This document shows positions 34,441-43,312 of a stretch of 64,000 nucleotides of DNA, piece after piece. How positions within the stretch are numbered: position 1 is the first letter of the stretch; each line of letters begins with the position of its first letter. The notes beneath the pieces were generated by a model, which saw only the letters and a list, made by a program, of their open reading frames with translations, had not been told where the DNA came from and did not search any database. The stretch spans positions 1 through 64,000 of the forward strand of contig NZ_JACMYP010000008.1 of the NCBI RefSeq assembly GCF_020889705.1, written 5' to 3'. Origin of the DNA: Bradyrhizobium altum. GTDB lineage: Bacteria > Pseudomonadota > Alphaproteobacteria > Rhizobiales > Xanthobacteraceae. The position numbers were made by a program, and so were the translations under genes.

Positions 34441-36726
34441 GTGCTGTCGAAAATCATTTCAATTAAGAATGTCGGCCGTTTTAGAAATTCAGCAGGCTCG
34501 CCGAATCCGCAACTTGCAAAGCATACGTTCATTTCGGGAGCCAACGGCTTCGGCAAGACAACGATATGTTCTGTGCTTCGGTCGCTCCACACGGGCGATG
34601 GCGACCATATTGTCGGCCGGAAAACGACGGGCGTTGCGGACGACATCAGCATCGAATTGCTATTCGATGGGGCGCCGGTGCGCTTCAACAAAAAGGGCTG
34701 GAGCGAACCTAAGCCGATGTTCGCCATCTTTGATGGTGTGTTCGTCGGGGAAAACGTGCACGCGGGTGAAGTAGTCGACGTTGCGCAGAAGCGCAATCTC
34801 TACCGCATTATCGTGGGAGAGGCGGGGGTAAAGCTCGCAACCAAGGATGCTGAACTCAGTGGCGCTAGCCGGAACCTCACGGCTGAAATAACCAGCTCAA
34901 CAAAAGGGCTCCAACCCTTCCTTGCTTCAGGCATGAAGGTGGATGAGTTCCTCGCAATGGCGCCGGACGCCAATATCGACGTTCAGATTGAAGCCCAGCA
35001 GACGGAAGTAACAGCGCTTCAACAGGCGGAGACGCTCAAGAAGCGAGCGCAACTTGACGAGTTGCCGGTGCCCGCCATGCCCGACGGGCTTGCAGCGCTT
35101 CTCCAAACTACGTTCGACGATATTGCGGCTGACGCCGAAGCCCTTGTCGAAAGGCATCTTGCCGTACACGGTATGTCAGAGGGCGGCGGCAACTGGATCT
35201 CCAGCGGCCTTGATCACGCCGCCAACAACTGCCCATTTTGCGGCCAAAGCATTGAAGGGCTCCCCTTAGTTGTGGCGTTCAAGGCGGTCTTTAGCGAACG
35301 CTATAGGAACCTCCGGGCGGAAATAGTCGGTTTCCGCGGAGCTGTTGCCCGGCAGCTAGGCGAGGCAGCTCTTGGCAGACTGGCAGCGGTGGCAGAGAAA
35401 AACAATGCCAGCGTCGAATTCTGGAAGCAGTACGTGAGCTGCGAGTGGGCGGGGGTGGCCGTGCCAGCCGATCTTGCAGCGGCCGCAGCCGACCTTCAGT
35501 CAAACGCACTCTCCCTGTTGGACGCGAAAGAACGCGCGCTGCTCGACCGGGTCGAACCAAGCGCTGCCTACAGCGACGCTTTGAAGGCGTATGTCGGGGC
35601 ACTTGAGCAGCTGGCCAAAGCAAACGCGCAGGTGCAGGAGGCCAACCGCCTCATTGCTGAGCGCAAGGCTGGGCTTAATGCAGATGCGCTGTCATCGGCG
35701 TTAAATCAACTAGCGGTTTTGAGGTCTCAAAAGGCGAGGCACGAGCCGGCTGTTGACGAGCTGTGCCGAGCGCACTGCGATTTGGTGTTGGAAAAGAAGG
35801 AGGTTGACGACGAACGCACGGAAATTAGAGCGCAGCTCGATGAGCACACCAAAAGTGTCCTAAAACCCTATCAAAACCGTATCAACAGCCTGCTCTCGGA
35901 CTTCAATGCTGGGTTCACAATTGCCGAGACCTCACATGCGTACCCTGGGGGAGTTGCGAGCTCGAGCTACCAACTCGTCATAAACGGGACGCCGATTGAC
36001 ATCGGCAACGCGAAGACGCCGCTCGACCAGCCAAGCTTCAAGAACACGTTGAGCGCGGGTGACCGCACGACGCTGGCGCTGGCCTTCTTCTTCGCCCATT
36101 TGGAGGCAGACCCGAGTCTAAAAGATAAGATCGTCGTTTTCGACGATCCGTTCACCAGCCAGGACAACTTTAGGCGCGGGCAGACCGTTCATGCCATCAG
36201 AAAGCTCGCGGGCAGTTGCCGGCAGCTGCTGGTGCTGTCACACGACGCCACCTTTCTCAAGCAAATATGGGGCAAATCGCCCGCGTCCGAACGAGTGAGC
36301 TTGACGCTGGCCGACCATCGTGACCTTGGCTCAAAGCTGCACGAAATTGACCTTGAGAAGGCCTGTCAGGGACGCACAGCGACGGACATCGACGATTTAC
36401 AGCTGTTCTTGTCGACGGGGGCGGGCGGTCTCCTTGACGTCGTCCGCAAGATGCGGGTCGTTTTGGAAACGTACTTGCGGACGACGTATCCGAACTGCTT
36501 TCGCGAGAATGAATGGCTAGGCGACATGGTGGGCAAGATTCGCGACGGTGGGGCTTCGCACCCTGCTGCGGCCCTTTATGACGAGCTAGACCAGATCAAC
36601 GACTACTCCGCTCAATATCATCACGGCGAAAACATGAGCGATAGCACGCCCGATCAAATCGACAGCACCGCGCTGACCGGTTACGTGCGCCGCACGTTGA
36701 AAATCGTCAATGCGCTGCAGGCATAG
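34441..36726 (+). CDS. AAA_13-type ATPase with zinc-hook motif
   Basis: 761 residues from GTG 34441, behind a purine-rich GAGGGGGAAGGGG. An upstream in-frame ATG at 34318 gives an unlikely N-terminus. Walker A is GANGFGKT (33-40). A long helical middle holds NCPFCGQS (Cys264, Cys267), the zinc-hook-like turn seen in RloC. The ABC signature region reads TLSAGDRTTLALAFFFAHLE, and Walker B reads KIVVFDDPFTSQD (about 563-575), followed by LLVLSHDATFL. This is the AAA_13 class found in PrrC, RloC and abortive-infection proteins. The SIR2 gene starts 14 bases later, so the ATPase is the likely sensor in a two-gene system. Confidence 0.85.
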   Translation: MLSKIISIKNVGRFRNSAGSPNPQLAKHTFISGANGFGKTTICSVLRSLHTGDGDHIVGRKTTGVADDISIELLFDGAPVRFNKKGWSEPKPMFAIFDGVFVGENVHAGEVVDVAQKRNLYRIIVGEAGVKLATKDAELSGASRNLTAEITSSTKGLQPFLASGMKVDEFLAMAPDANIDVQIEAQQTEVTALQQAETLKKRAQLDELPVPAMPDGLAALLQTTFDDIAADAEALVERHLAVHGMSEGGGNWISSGLDHAANNCPFCGQSIEGLPLVVAFKAVFSERYRNLRAEIVGFRGAVARQLGEAALGRLAAVAEKNNASVEFWKQYVSCEWAGVAVPADLAAAAADLQSNALSLLDAKERALLDRVEPSAAYSDALKAYVGALEQLAKANAQVQEANRLIAERKAGLNADALSSALNQLAVLRSQKARHEPAVDELCRAHCDLVLEKKEVDDERTEIRAQLDEHTKSVLKPYQNRINSLLSDFNAGFTIAETSHAYPGGVASSSYQLVINGTPIDIGNAKTPLDQPSFKNTLSAGDRTTLALAFFFAHLEADPSLKDKIVVFDDPFTSQDNFRRGQTVHAIRKLAGSCRQLLVLSHDATFLKQIWGKSPASERVSLTLADHRDLGSKLHEIDLEKACQGRTATDIDDLQLFLSTGAGGLLDVVRKMRVVLETYLRTTYPNCFRENEWLGDMVGKIRDGGASHPAAALYDELDQINDYSAQYHHGENMSDSTPDQIDSTALTGYVRRTLKIVNALQA

Positions 36727-36740
36727 GGTAGACGATAGAC

Positions 36741-38507
36741 ATGATAGATCCCGTCACAGCTCTGGCCTTTTCCGTCTACGAGAACAAAGGGGTTTACGCG
36801 CTTCTGCTCGGCTCCGGCGTGTCGCGCGCAGCGTATGTCCCGACGGGCTGGGAAGTGACACTGGATCTGATCAAGAGGGTTGCGGCCCTCGAAGGCGTAA
36901 CCAACCAGCCTGATTGGGCCAAGTGGTATGCCGACAAGTACGGTATCGAGGCTAACTACTCGACCCTTCTCGATCAGCTCGCCAGCACGCCAGATGAGCG
37001 GCGATCAATCCTGCACTCGTACATCGAGCCCACCGAGGAAGAAATTGCTGAAGGTCGCAAGGTGCCGACACGCGCACACCACGCCATAGCTCGGCTTGTG
37101 CGCGCGGGCTTCGTCCGTGTCATCATCACGACCAACTTCGACCGGTTGATGGAAAACGCGTTGAGAGAGGCTGGCATTGAGCCGACCGTCATTCAATCAG
37201 ATGACGATCTGAAGGGGGCCGTCCCGCTGATCCATAGCCGCTGCTACTTGGTCAAGGTCCATGGCGATTACTTGGATACGCGCATTCGCAATACCGACCA
37301 GGAGTTAAGCGCCTACTCGCCGCCAATGGACGCCCTGCTGGACCGCATTATTGACGAACACGGCGTCATCATTTCCGGTTGGTCCGGGGACTGGGATGCG
37401 GCGTTGCGAGGCGCCATCACGCGGGCGCCCAACCGGCGCTATCCTTTGTTTTTCGCCGCACGTGGCAAGCCATCGCAGATTGCCGCCGACCTGGTGCAGC
37501 AGCGGGCCGGCAGAATCATCACGATCGAAAACGCGGACAGCTTCTTTTGTGATCTCGAAGGCAAACTGTCGGCCCAGGCGGAGCTGCAGCGCGAGAACCC
37601 GCTTAGCATCGGGCTGATGGTTGCTAGCGCCAAGAAATACCTTGGCCGACCGGAATTTCGCATCCAGCTTGACGAGCTCATCGGTAACGTGGCTTCGCGT
37701 CTCGCGAAGGCCTTGAAGGAAAAGGAGTTTGACCCCAGTGGCGGATGGTCGCCGCAACGCTATGCGCAGACCGTCGCCCGATACGAGGCGTTGAGCGAAC
37801 CGCTCGCAAGAATGCTTGGCGTGCTCGGTCGATGGGGTAGCGGTAGCGAATTTGCCCAAACCGTCGAGTACATTGCGCGCTTTTCGCAAGCCGAGCCGGT
37901 TGGTGGCCTGACCGCGTTGATCTATCTGCGTACCTATCCTGCTGTCTTGCTCTTCTATGCGTATGGCATTGGGATGCTAAAGGCCCGCAGATACGGCGAT
38001 CTATTCAAGCTGTTTGCGACCGTGGTGTCTCGCGAGCGAGAGCCACATCCCCTTGTCAAACAATTGCTTCTCGGCTCTTGGGAGGGCGGCGGGACCGAGT
38101 TATGGCAGACCCTGGAGGGACTAGAGAGGAGAAAGACACCACTGAGCGACCACCTCCACGACGTTCTGCCCGGCTGGTGCACGGATTTCATATTCGTGGG
38201 CGCCGAGTTCACCAGCTTGTTCGAAGAGTTCGAGCTGCTGGCCTCGCTGGCTCACCTGACGTTGGCCATCTCGCAGGAGGAACTACAAGCCGCGCTAAGC
38301 AAAACAAGAGGTCGTGACTTTGCCTGGAGCCCAATGGGTCGTGCCGGTTGGGACGGACAAACCAGGCGGCAGGTCTTCGAAAGTTGGAACGTGCCCGAGA
38401 CAAACGCGGCGATCCTAAAGGCCGGGTTCGCGAACAAGTCGGCTGACTACTACAAGCTGGCGATCGACAGCCTCGGCCGGCTCGCGGAAAACATGGGCTG
38501 GCGGTAG
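36741..38507 (+). CDS. SIR2-family NADase-like effector
   Basis: 588 residues from ATG 36741, in an operon with the AAA ATPase. The first 250 residues are a SIR2 fold: LLLGSGVSRAAYVPTGW (22-38), RVIITTNFDRLMENAL (Asn132), VKVHGDYLDT (His174) and IISGWSGDWDAAL (210-222). Asn132 and His174 correspond to the NAD+-cleaving residues in immune SIR2 proteins. The C-terminal 330 residues are helical and match nothing I know. The likely role is to deplete NAD+ and stop growth when the ATPase detects infection. That coupling is inferred from the operon. A hairpin at 38602 probably ends the transcript. Confidence 0.88.
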   Translation: MIDPVTALAFSVYENKGVYALLLGSGVSRAAYVPTGWEVTLDLIKRVAALEGVTNQPDWAKWYADKYGIEANYSTLLDQLASTPDERRSILHSYIEPTEEEIAEGRKVPTRAHHAIARLVRAGFVRVIITTNFDRLMENALREAGIEPTVIQSDDDLKGAVPLIHSRCYLVKVHGDYLDTRIRNTDQELSAYSPPMDALLDRIIDEHGVIISGWSGDWDAALRGAITRAPNRRYPLFFAARGKPSQIAADLVQQRAGRIITIENADSFFCDLEGKLSAQAELQRENPLSIGLMVASAKKYLGRPEFRIQLDELIGNVASRLAKALKEKEFDPSGGWSPQRYAQTVARYEALSEPLARMLGVLGRWGSGSEFAQTVEYIARFSQAEPVGGLTALIYLRTYPAVLLFYAYGIGMLKARRYGDLFKLFATVVSREREPHPLVKQLLLGSWEGGGTELWQTLEGLERRKTPLSDHLHDVLPGWCTDFIFVGAEFTSLFEEFELLASLAHLTLAISQEELQAALSKTRGRDFAWSPMGRAGWDGQTRRQVFESWNVPETNAAILKAGFANKSADYYKLAIDSLGRLAENMGWR

Positions 38508-38601
38508 TCGGGACGGATCGCAAAATCGCATTCGCGCTTTTGCTGCGCTACCGATGTTCGGGTGGCACGCAGCGTGCAACGTGCGCCCACGATCTGTCAA
38601 A

Positions 38602-38624
38602 GACGGCTCCTCACAGAAGCCGTC
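38602..38624. terminator. Terminator-like hairpin after the SIR2 operon
   Basis: GACGGCT (38602-38608) and AGCCGTC (38618-38624) with a 9-base loop, followed by CTTGTTG. It lies 95 bases after the SIR2 stop codon and before dyad copy E, so that dyad is not needed as the terminator. Confidence 0.5.
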
Positions 38625-38675
38625 CTTGTTGCCTTGGCAATCAGTCCGCGTAACGCCGCATGAAACCGTCGGTCG

Positions 38676-38707
38676 ACTGATAAGGATTGGTCGCAAAGCT
38701 TATCAGT
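38676..38707. repeat. 32-bp dyad site, copy E
   Basis: Arms ACTGATAAGGATT and AAAGCTTATCAGT around the centre GGTCGC. The right arm is identical to those of copies B and D. It marks the right edge of the defence block. Relics of catabolic genes begin about 600 bases further on. Confidence 0.8.
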
Positions 38708-38771
38708 TCGGCCCGAGGAGGCCGACCGGTCTCGGACGATAGGAGAACCACCGCGTGTCGGTCGGATGCCG

Positions 38772-39221
38772 TCAGAGGGGAGCCGCCACGCTGGCGACAT
38801 TGTCGCTGGTGTCCTTGATGGTGCTCTTGGCATCCCCCTCTCGTTGTGTTGACACAGTCGCCCTAGCGCCTTCGCCGCCGTCCGAGACTGTGTGACGGAG
38901 TGTTCCCCGGTAGAAGTAATCGCGGCACCGAGGAAGCTGGTCGGCCGCAAATTCAAACTCGCTCACTAACGGGCTGAATCGCCCTTTTGCGGCTTCGACT
39001 GAGATATCCATCTCTTTTGCTTGTGCTTTCTCAAGCAAGCAGCACGGCTCAACGTCAAAGCGCGGACGCTCCCTGGACGTATCCTGAGCCGACGCAGCGG
39101 CTTCGAATGCCGGCGAGGGCGAGGTTTGCTCATGGTCTCTGAGAAAACTCGATGTGTCGAGGTCGAGTACTAATTTGACTGTCCGACCCGATTCAAAATG
39201 ATCTTGGACATGCCGGGACAA
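38772..39221 (-). CDS. Doubtful hypothetical protein, 149 aa
   Basis: A leftward frame starting at TTG 39221, with AGGCC close upstream. The N-terminal part (SGRTVKLVLDLDTSSFLRDHE) could be a beta-alpha unit, and a Phe/Glu-rich phrase (RFSPLVSEFEFAADQLPRC) follows. The rest is rich in Ser, Ala and Thr. I do not recognise it, and codon use is not convincing, so it may not be a gene. Confidence 0.3.
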   Translation of the reverse strand: MSRHVQDHFESGRTVKLVLDLDTSSFLRDHEQTSPSPAFEAAASAQDTSRERPRFDVEPCCLLEKAQAKEMDISVEAAKGRFSPLVSEFEFAADQLPRCRDYFYRGTLRHTVSDGGEGARATVSTQREGDAKSTIKDTSDNVASVAAPL

Positions 39222-39292
39222 GAGGCCTGAATTGAACCATGCGCGACCGGCTCATTGATGTGCTGGCCGGAGCGAACAACCGTAACGTGCGG

Positions 39293-39337
39293 TTTAATCG
39301 GCCTGCAGAACTAAAATCCAACTATTCGATGTTGGAT
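39293..39337 (+). promoter_or_regulatory. LysR-type box, copy 1, before a caiB relic
   Basis: TTTAATC (39293-39299), nine bases, AACTAAA (39309-39315), then directly ATCCAAC (39316-39322), eight bases, GTTGGAT (39331-39337). The second dyad is perfect and the first has two mismatches. It lies 53 bases before the ATG of the truncated caiB copy, at the same spacing as in front of the intact gene at 46475. Confidence 0.7.
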
Positions 39338-39389
39338 GTGCAGACTGGGCGTGTGGTCAGAATGCGGGCCCATAACGAGAGGTGTCCCG

Positions 39390-39491
39390 ATGAACTCCAT
39401 CTTGCCCAACGAATCGTTCGATGACCGCCCGTTGTTTTCGGGACTTAGGGTTCTCGATAATGCCAGCTTCATCGCTGGTCCCACCGCAACA
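39390..39491 (+). pseudogene. Truncated 5' end of a CaiB/BaiF CoA-transferase gene
   Basis: From ATG 39390 the frame reads MNSILPNESFDDRPLF, then SGLRVLDNASFIAGPTAT, nearly identical to the first 34 residues of the intact protein starting at 46475. After Ala-Thr the similarity ends abruptly and the frame continues as unrelated sequence. The GAGAGGTG ribosome binding site and the upstream LysR-type box are also shared. This is a duplicated gene start, cut off by recombination. Confidence 0.85.
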
Positions 39492-39551
39492 GTCGATTCC
39501 GGCCAGCGCGAATGCTCCGCACGAAAACGAGAACTGTTCGGAGTTAGAGCC

Positions 39552-39830
39552 ATGATTGGAATCAGGACTTCTATTATTGCAGCGATTATGTCATTTGGCG
39601 TGATAGGCTCTGCAAGCGCCCAGTGCCCGACGTGGGCGAATGCAAATCCGGCTTTGTTTGACTCGCAATACCCCAATAGGAGTGTGTTGAACGGCTGCGA
39701 GCTAACGCCGGCAGGCAGAATGGACCTGGAACTGCCAGGCGGCGCGGCTCCCAGGTTAGGGCCTGACAGTGTTTATGGGGCGATGCTGGGCATTGCTCAA
39801 CACCACAGCTTTCGGCACCGCCCGCGGTAA
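39552..39830 (+). CDS. Small secreted hypothetical protein, 92 aa
   Basis: The start is ATG 39552, with GGAGTTAGAGCC in front of it. A signal peptide is clear: MIGIRTSIIAAIMSF then GVIGSASAQ with an Ala-x-Ala cleavage site. The mature part opens CPTWANANPALFDSQYPNRSVLNGCELTPAGRM, with two Cys that may pair, followed by LELPGGAAP. Similar short secreted proteins occur in rhizobia, with no known function. It lies in the same frame as the caiB relic just upstream, so read-through from that start would give a fusion. It has its own start and is probably translated alone. Confidence 0.55.
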   Translation: MIGIRTSIIAAIMSFGVIGSASAQCPTWANANPALFDSQYPNRSVLNGCELTPAGRMDLELPGGAAPRLGPDSVYGAMLGIAQHHSFRHRPR

Positions 39831-40675
39831 GGATCTGAAGATAAACCCGCCGCTCGCGAACGCTGCCGCGATTAAAAAGCCGAGTCTCATACGGAAATCC
39901 CTTTCAGATGCTCGGCATCTTCGCCGGATGCTAACGCGGGACGGTCCGGGAGCGCGTCAAAGCGGACATTGGCAGGAACGCGAAGGTCTGCGTGGCGACC
40001 GTCGACAGAAGGTCCGCCACCTCCAAGTTGACGGATCGCCGATCTTAACTACGGCGCCCAGCCTGGACCAACGCCTCGCTATCCCCGATGCCACCTTCGT
40101 GCAGGCGTCGGCGATGATGTTTTGCAGGCGCGCGCACTGACGGGAGGGCGAAGGAGCCGCGAGCACGCCGTGCCCGCCGATCGTCTCGCAGAGTGTTCTG
40201 GCAGCTAGCTGGGGTACCATTCGAGCTTCATTTCAGTGGGAGGTGATGGTGCGGTCGGAGCGCGAAGCCCGAGCGCGTACAACGGGCGGAGTGACCTCCC
40301 TGGGCGGCGTCGGATCCCCGTGGCCATGGACCGTGCCGGCGTGGGCCGCGCTGCTGGTGGTGATCGTGGCGTCGTTCAGGCCCGCGGTCCTTGCTCGGCG
40401 GGCGGTGTTCGCGACGGGAACTGGCGCGGAGCCCTAGAGGCATTGAGCACATGCAACTCTAGCACTCCTGTGCGGGTCCCCACCAGCATCCGGTTCCCTG
40501 TGGTCTCGGCTACCGCGGGATTGCTCGGATCGACCAGCAGCGCCGCGGGGCCCGGGAAGCAGCCGCCCGTTACACCCTACCACGTCGCCGTATTGAACGC
40601 AGCGTTTTGCATCACGTCAGGATTGGCTGTCACTGGCGTTCAAATCTGCCCCCCGTATTGCCGCATCTGAGAATG
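39831..40675. other. Decayed region without genes
   Basis: About 850 bases, GC-rich, with overlapping frames on both strands whose translations are Ala/Arg/Pro-rich and unlike any family I know. One frame (40243-40437) has a single membrane-like stretch, but no start signal. I count no gene here. Confidence 0.45.
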
Positions 40676-41525
40676 TTAACGTGATGGCGCCATTGCCGAT
40701 GACGATCCGATGTCGATTAATCGGTCGCGCCAGATGGCTTTCCCGGCTTGCTCGACGAGAGGGGCTGTGGGCGGGCCGGGCCTTACATAGCCCGAGCCGT
40801 CCACAACCCCGGAGAATGGGGCGGGGACCGCGGCGTCGTCGAGCGGGCCCTGGGCGACCAACCGTTCGGCAGCCCTCCGTCTGAGCGCCCTCAGCAGACG
40901 TTGCACAATCGAATGCTGTCTCTTTCCAAACTCCTCGGGGTATTTCTCGCGCAGCCGGCCGACGATTGCGAGCGCCGTCAGCTGCGGCTGCTCTGCGAGC
41001 CACGCTTCGATCGCGGCAATATGCGGGTCGAGCTTGGACGGCATGCGAACTCTGGTCTTATAGGGCCGACGATTTCGCCGGTGCGTGGCACGCGGCTCGC
41101 CGACCATCGCGGTCTTGCCGAGCGTCTTCGAGGGTCGCCGCGGTCGCTGGCAGGATGCTAGTGTGAGCGGGTTGCGGGCCGCGCGCCTGTCCGGTTCGAT
41201 GATCGACGCGATTGCCTAATTCCTCTTGGGTCGCGCGAATCTCCGCCAACAGCGCGACCGGATCGAGCGAGCGATACTGATCGCGGAGCCGTTTCTTCAC
41301 GGCCGCGGTCACCTTGGGATGCGTCAAGGCACGCTCATAAGGCGTCGATGGGAGATGATAGCGGTTGCTCACTTCAGCCCCTTCGCGACGATACCAAGGG
41401 AGGCCAACTCGCAGTAGCGAGTCGATCCGTCCCTCCAATGCGCGCGCCAGTCGCGCCTTGGTCGGACCTTTGAACACGATTAAGGTGCGGGCAAAGGCGG
41501 CGGAGTTGATGACAATCCGTCTCAT
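40676..41525 (-). pseudogene. Remnant of a DDE/integrase-core transposase
   Basis: Two leftward frames make up one decayed gene. The first (41525-41058) encodes YRREGAEVSNRYHLPSTPYERALTHPKV, then LDPVALLAEIRATQEELGNRVD, a C-terminal segment common in integrase-core transposases. After a frameshift near 41100 the second (41107-40676) reads EPRATHRRNRRPYKTRVRM, then AIEAWLAEQPQLTALAIVGRL and HSIVQRLLRALRR, the following segment of the same proteins. The N-terminal catalytic part is missing and no terminal repeats are visible. I cannot assign the IS family with certainty. Confidence 0.7.
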
Positions 41526-41871
41526 ACCTTATGATCCGCCGCTTGCGTCGCATAACAGTTCTTTCAGAACTTCACCGCCGTTCGCAGACCGAATACCGAG
41601 GCATCCTTGAGGCGGACGCCCTGCATGTTGCCAAGCGTGCCCGTTGCGCGACCTCTCGGGTGACATGCGAACTGTTAATTTGGCTGCAGCGTGATCCCGC
41701 CGCGGACTTCGTGCTGCTAGACCGCAGTGATTAGCTGACTCGGATGTACCCGCTGGCCACGCCGGCCCATAGACCGCCTGGAAGTCGCGATCGAGGGCCT
41801 GCGCCCGAGGCAGCTGAAAGAGCCGGCAACGTCGACGCCACTCGCGTCGAGTTGCCTGCTGAGGCGCCTCA
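41526..41871. other. Intergenic, 346 bases
   Basis: No gene or repeat that I can support lies between the transposase remnant and the leftward MaoC gene. Confidence 0.4.
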
Positions 41872-42318
41872 TCACTCCGGCCGGCATGGAACGATCGTCA
41901 TGGGCGTGAACGCGTACACCGCGAGGCCGTCTTGATTGTACATCGTCCATTTCATGTTCACCGTGCCTTGCGGCTTGCTCTTAGAAGGCGTGAGACTTTC
42001 GATCTCACCCTCGATATGCAGCACGTCACCGGCACGGACCGGGGCCAGCCAGCGGACGCCCCCACCAATGCCGACGATCGGATGATCTCCGAAGGGGCGC
42101 GTTTCAACTAGCAACCTCATACCAATCGAGGCCGTGTGCCATCCCGAAGCAGCAAGACCCTTGAAAAAGGTTTTTGCCGCGGCGTCTTCGTCGAGATGCA
42201 TCGGTTGCGGGTCGAATTCGGCTGCAAAGCGCTTCATTTCGGGGGCGGTGATCCGAGCTTCACCGCTCTTGAACTTCATCCCGACAGCGAGATCGTCAAA
42301 CCACGCGATCGTCTTCAT
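41872..42318 (-). CDS. MaoC-like hotdog-fold dehydratase
   Basis: 148 residues from ATG 42318, with AAGGAG eight bases upstream. It has the hotdog pattern of MaoC/R-specific enoyl hydratases: ITAPEMKRFAAEFDPQPMHLDEDAAAKTFFKGLAASGWH, with the Asp-x4-His hydration pair in FDPQPMH. Then come GIGGGVRWLAPVRAGDVLHIEGEI and a C-terminal strand VNMKWTMYNQDG. It probably hydrates an enoyl-CoA in acyl-CoA breakdown. It stands alone, pointing away from the other catabolic genes, and lacks the LysR-type box. It could supply the hydratase step missing from the glutaryl-CoA operon to the right, but that is a guess. Confidence 0.85.
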   Translation of the reverse strand: MKTIAWFDDLAVGMKFKSGEARITAPEMKRFAAEFDPQPMHLDEDAAAKTFFKGLAASGWHTASIGMRLLVETRPFGDHPIVGIGGGVRWLAPVRAGDVLHIEGEIESLTPSKSKPQGTVNMKWTMYNQDGLAVYAFTPMTIVPCRPE

Positions 42319-42615
42319 GGGTTGATCTCCTTGAGCTACACGTTTGGACGCTTGCACGAACCGTCATGCAAATCTTTCATGGAAGCACGTGACTTGGTTG
42401 CAGTTGTACCGGTGGCGATAGCCGCGATAGAGCGCATTTTGTCAGAATGTCCGGCGGCGACCGCCTCGGACACCGTGGCGTGGCGAAGGTCCCGATAAAA
42501 GCGTCAAAATGATCTTGGGCGCGCCAGCCTTCCTCGATAAAAGTCCTACCTCCAAATGAACCGATGCGCGACAGCTCATTAGCTGCGCCGGCCGTGGTCA
42601 ATATCATGAGCCGGA
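42319..42615. other. Intergenic, about 300 bases
   Basis: It holds the upstream region of the MaoC gene. A leftward frame (42377-42607) has no known match. Nothing else is supported. Confidence 0.4.
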
Positions 42616-42660
42616 TTTAATCAGTCTGAGGAATTAAAATCCAACTATTCGATGTTGGAT
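42616..42660 (+). promoter_or_regulatory. LysR-type box, copy 2, before a second caiB relic
   Basis: TTTAATC (42616-42622), nine bases, AATTAAA (42632-42638), then ATCCAAC (42639-42645), eight bases, GTTGGAT (42654-42660). It lies 56 bases before the relic start at 42716. Confidence 0.75.
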
Positions 42661-42715
42661 TTACAGACAGCGCACGTGGTCAGAATACGGGGCCTGCAAT
42701 CGGAGAGGTGTCCCG

Positions 42716-42763
42716 ATGAACTCCTTCCTGCCAAACGAATTATTCGACGACCGCCCGTTTTTT
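42716..42763 (+). pseudogene. Second truncated 5' end of a caiB-like gene
   Basis: From ATG 42716 the first 16 residues, MNSFLPNELFDDRPFF, match the start of the intact CaiB protein and of the relic at 39390. The sequence then becomes unrelated. GAGAGGTG lies upstream as in the other copies. Only the promoter, leader and about 48 coding bases survive. Confidence 0.75.
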
Positions 42764-43011
42764 CGCCCTACCGATTGCAGAAGGTCAGAGTGCACCCTGA
42801 TCGCTGAATGCTCCGACGACGACGTCTTTGATTGGCCTGGCTACCGGATCACGGTCGTCGAGCTTTCAAAGCGCGAAGTCGACCTAGTGCAATCTTGCGC
42901 TGACCAATCCAAAGGTATTGCGAACGCCATCGTACAATGGAGATCACCTGCGCGCCTGCGCAGAGTAAGGGCGAGCCAATAAGGCCCCCACCTCGCAGAG
43001 GAGAACTGCCC

Positions 43012-43302
43012 ATGCAATTCATGATTCTGTTCAGCCGCCATCCGGATAAGGCAACAACCCCTGCCCCTACCGAGATCAGGGAAGCGGAGTTCGAGAAAGT
43101 GCGCGGTTTCTATACCGAGGGGCTGGTTCAGCAGGTCTGGCTGCGGGGCGACGCTGGAGGAGCCTGTATGATCGTGGAAGCGCACGCGATCGATGATATC
43201 GCCCAGAAGCTTGGTGAGTTGCCGCTCGTTCGCGCTGGCTTCTTGCAGTCCCCGCTGATCGTGCCGCTAAAGCCTTATTCCGGCTTTGCGCCGCACTCGT
43301 GA
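43012..43302 (+). CDS. Muconolactone isomerase-like small protein
   Basis: 96 residues from ATG 43012, with GAGGAG nine bases upstream. The short ferredoxin-like pattern MQFMILFSRHPD, REAEFEKVRGFYTEGLVQQVWLRGD, GACMIVEAHAIDDIAQKLGELPLVRAGFL and SPLIVPLKPY fits the muconolactone delta-isomerase family, which isomerises muconolactone in the beta-ketoadipate pathway; many relatives have other or unknown substrates. The quinone oxidoreductase pseudogene starts 10 bases after it, so the two formed an operon. A catalytic role in aromatic breakdown is plausible, not shown. Confidence 0.75.
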   Translation: MQFMILFSRHPDKATTPAPTEIREAEFEKVRGFYTEGLVQQVWLRGDAGGACMIVEAHAIDDIAQKLGELPLVRAGFLQSPLIVPLKPYSGFAPHS

Positions 43303-43312
43303 GGAGTGCACA

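Noticed and set aside
4567-38707. Reading the 32-bp dyads as ordinary intrinsic terminators
   Set aside because: No T-run on either side, exact equal length and conserved sequence in all copies. Copy B lies upstream of two genes, not behind any, and copy E follows a separate hairpin. A role in ending transcripts for some copies (D) is not excluded.
40236-40670. Frame of 144 codons in the decayed region
   Set aside because: No ribosome binding site and no recognisable motif. It overlaps another equally poor frame.
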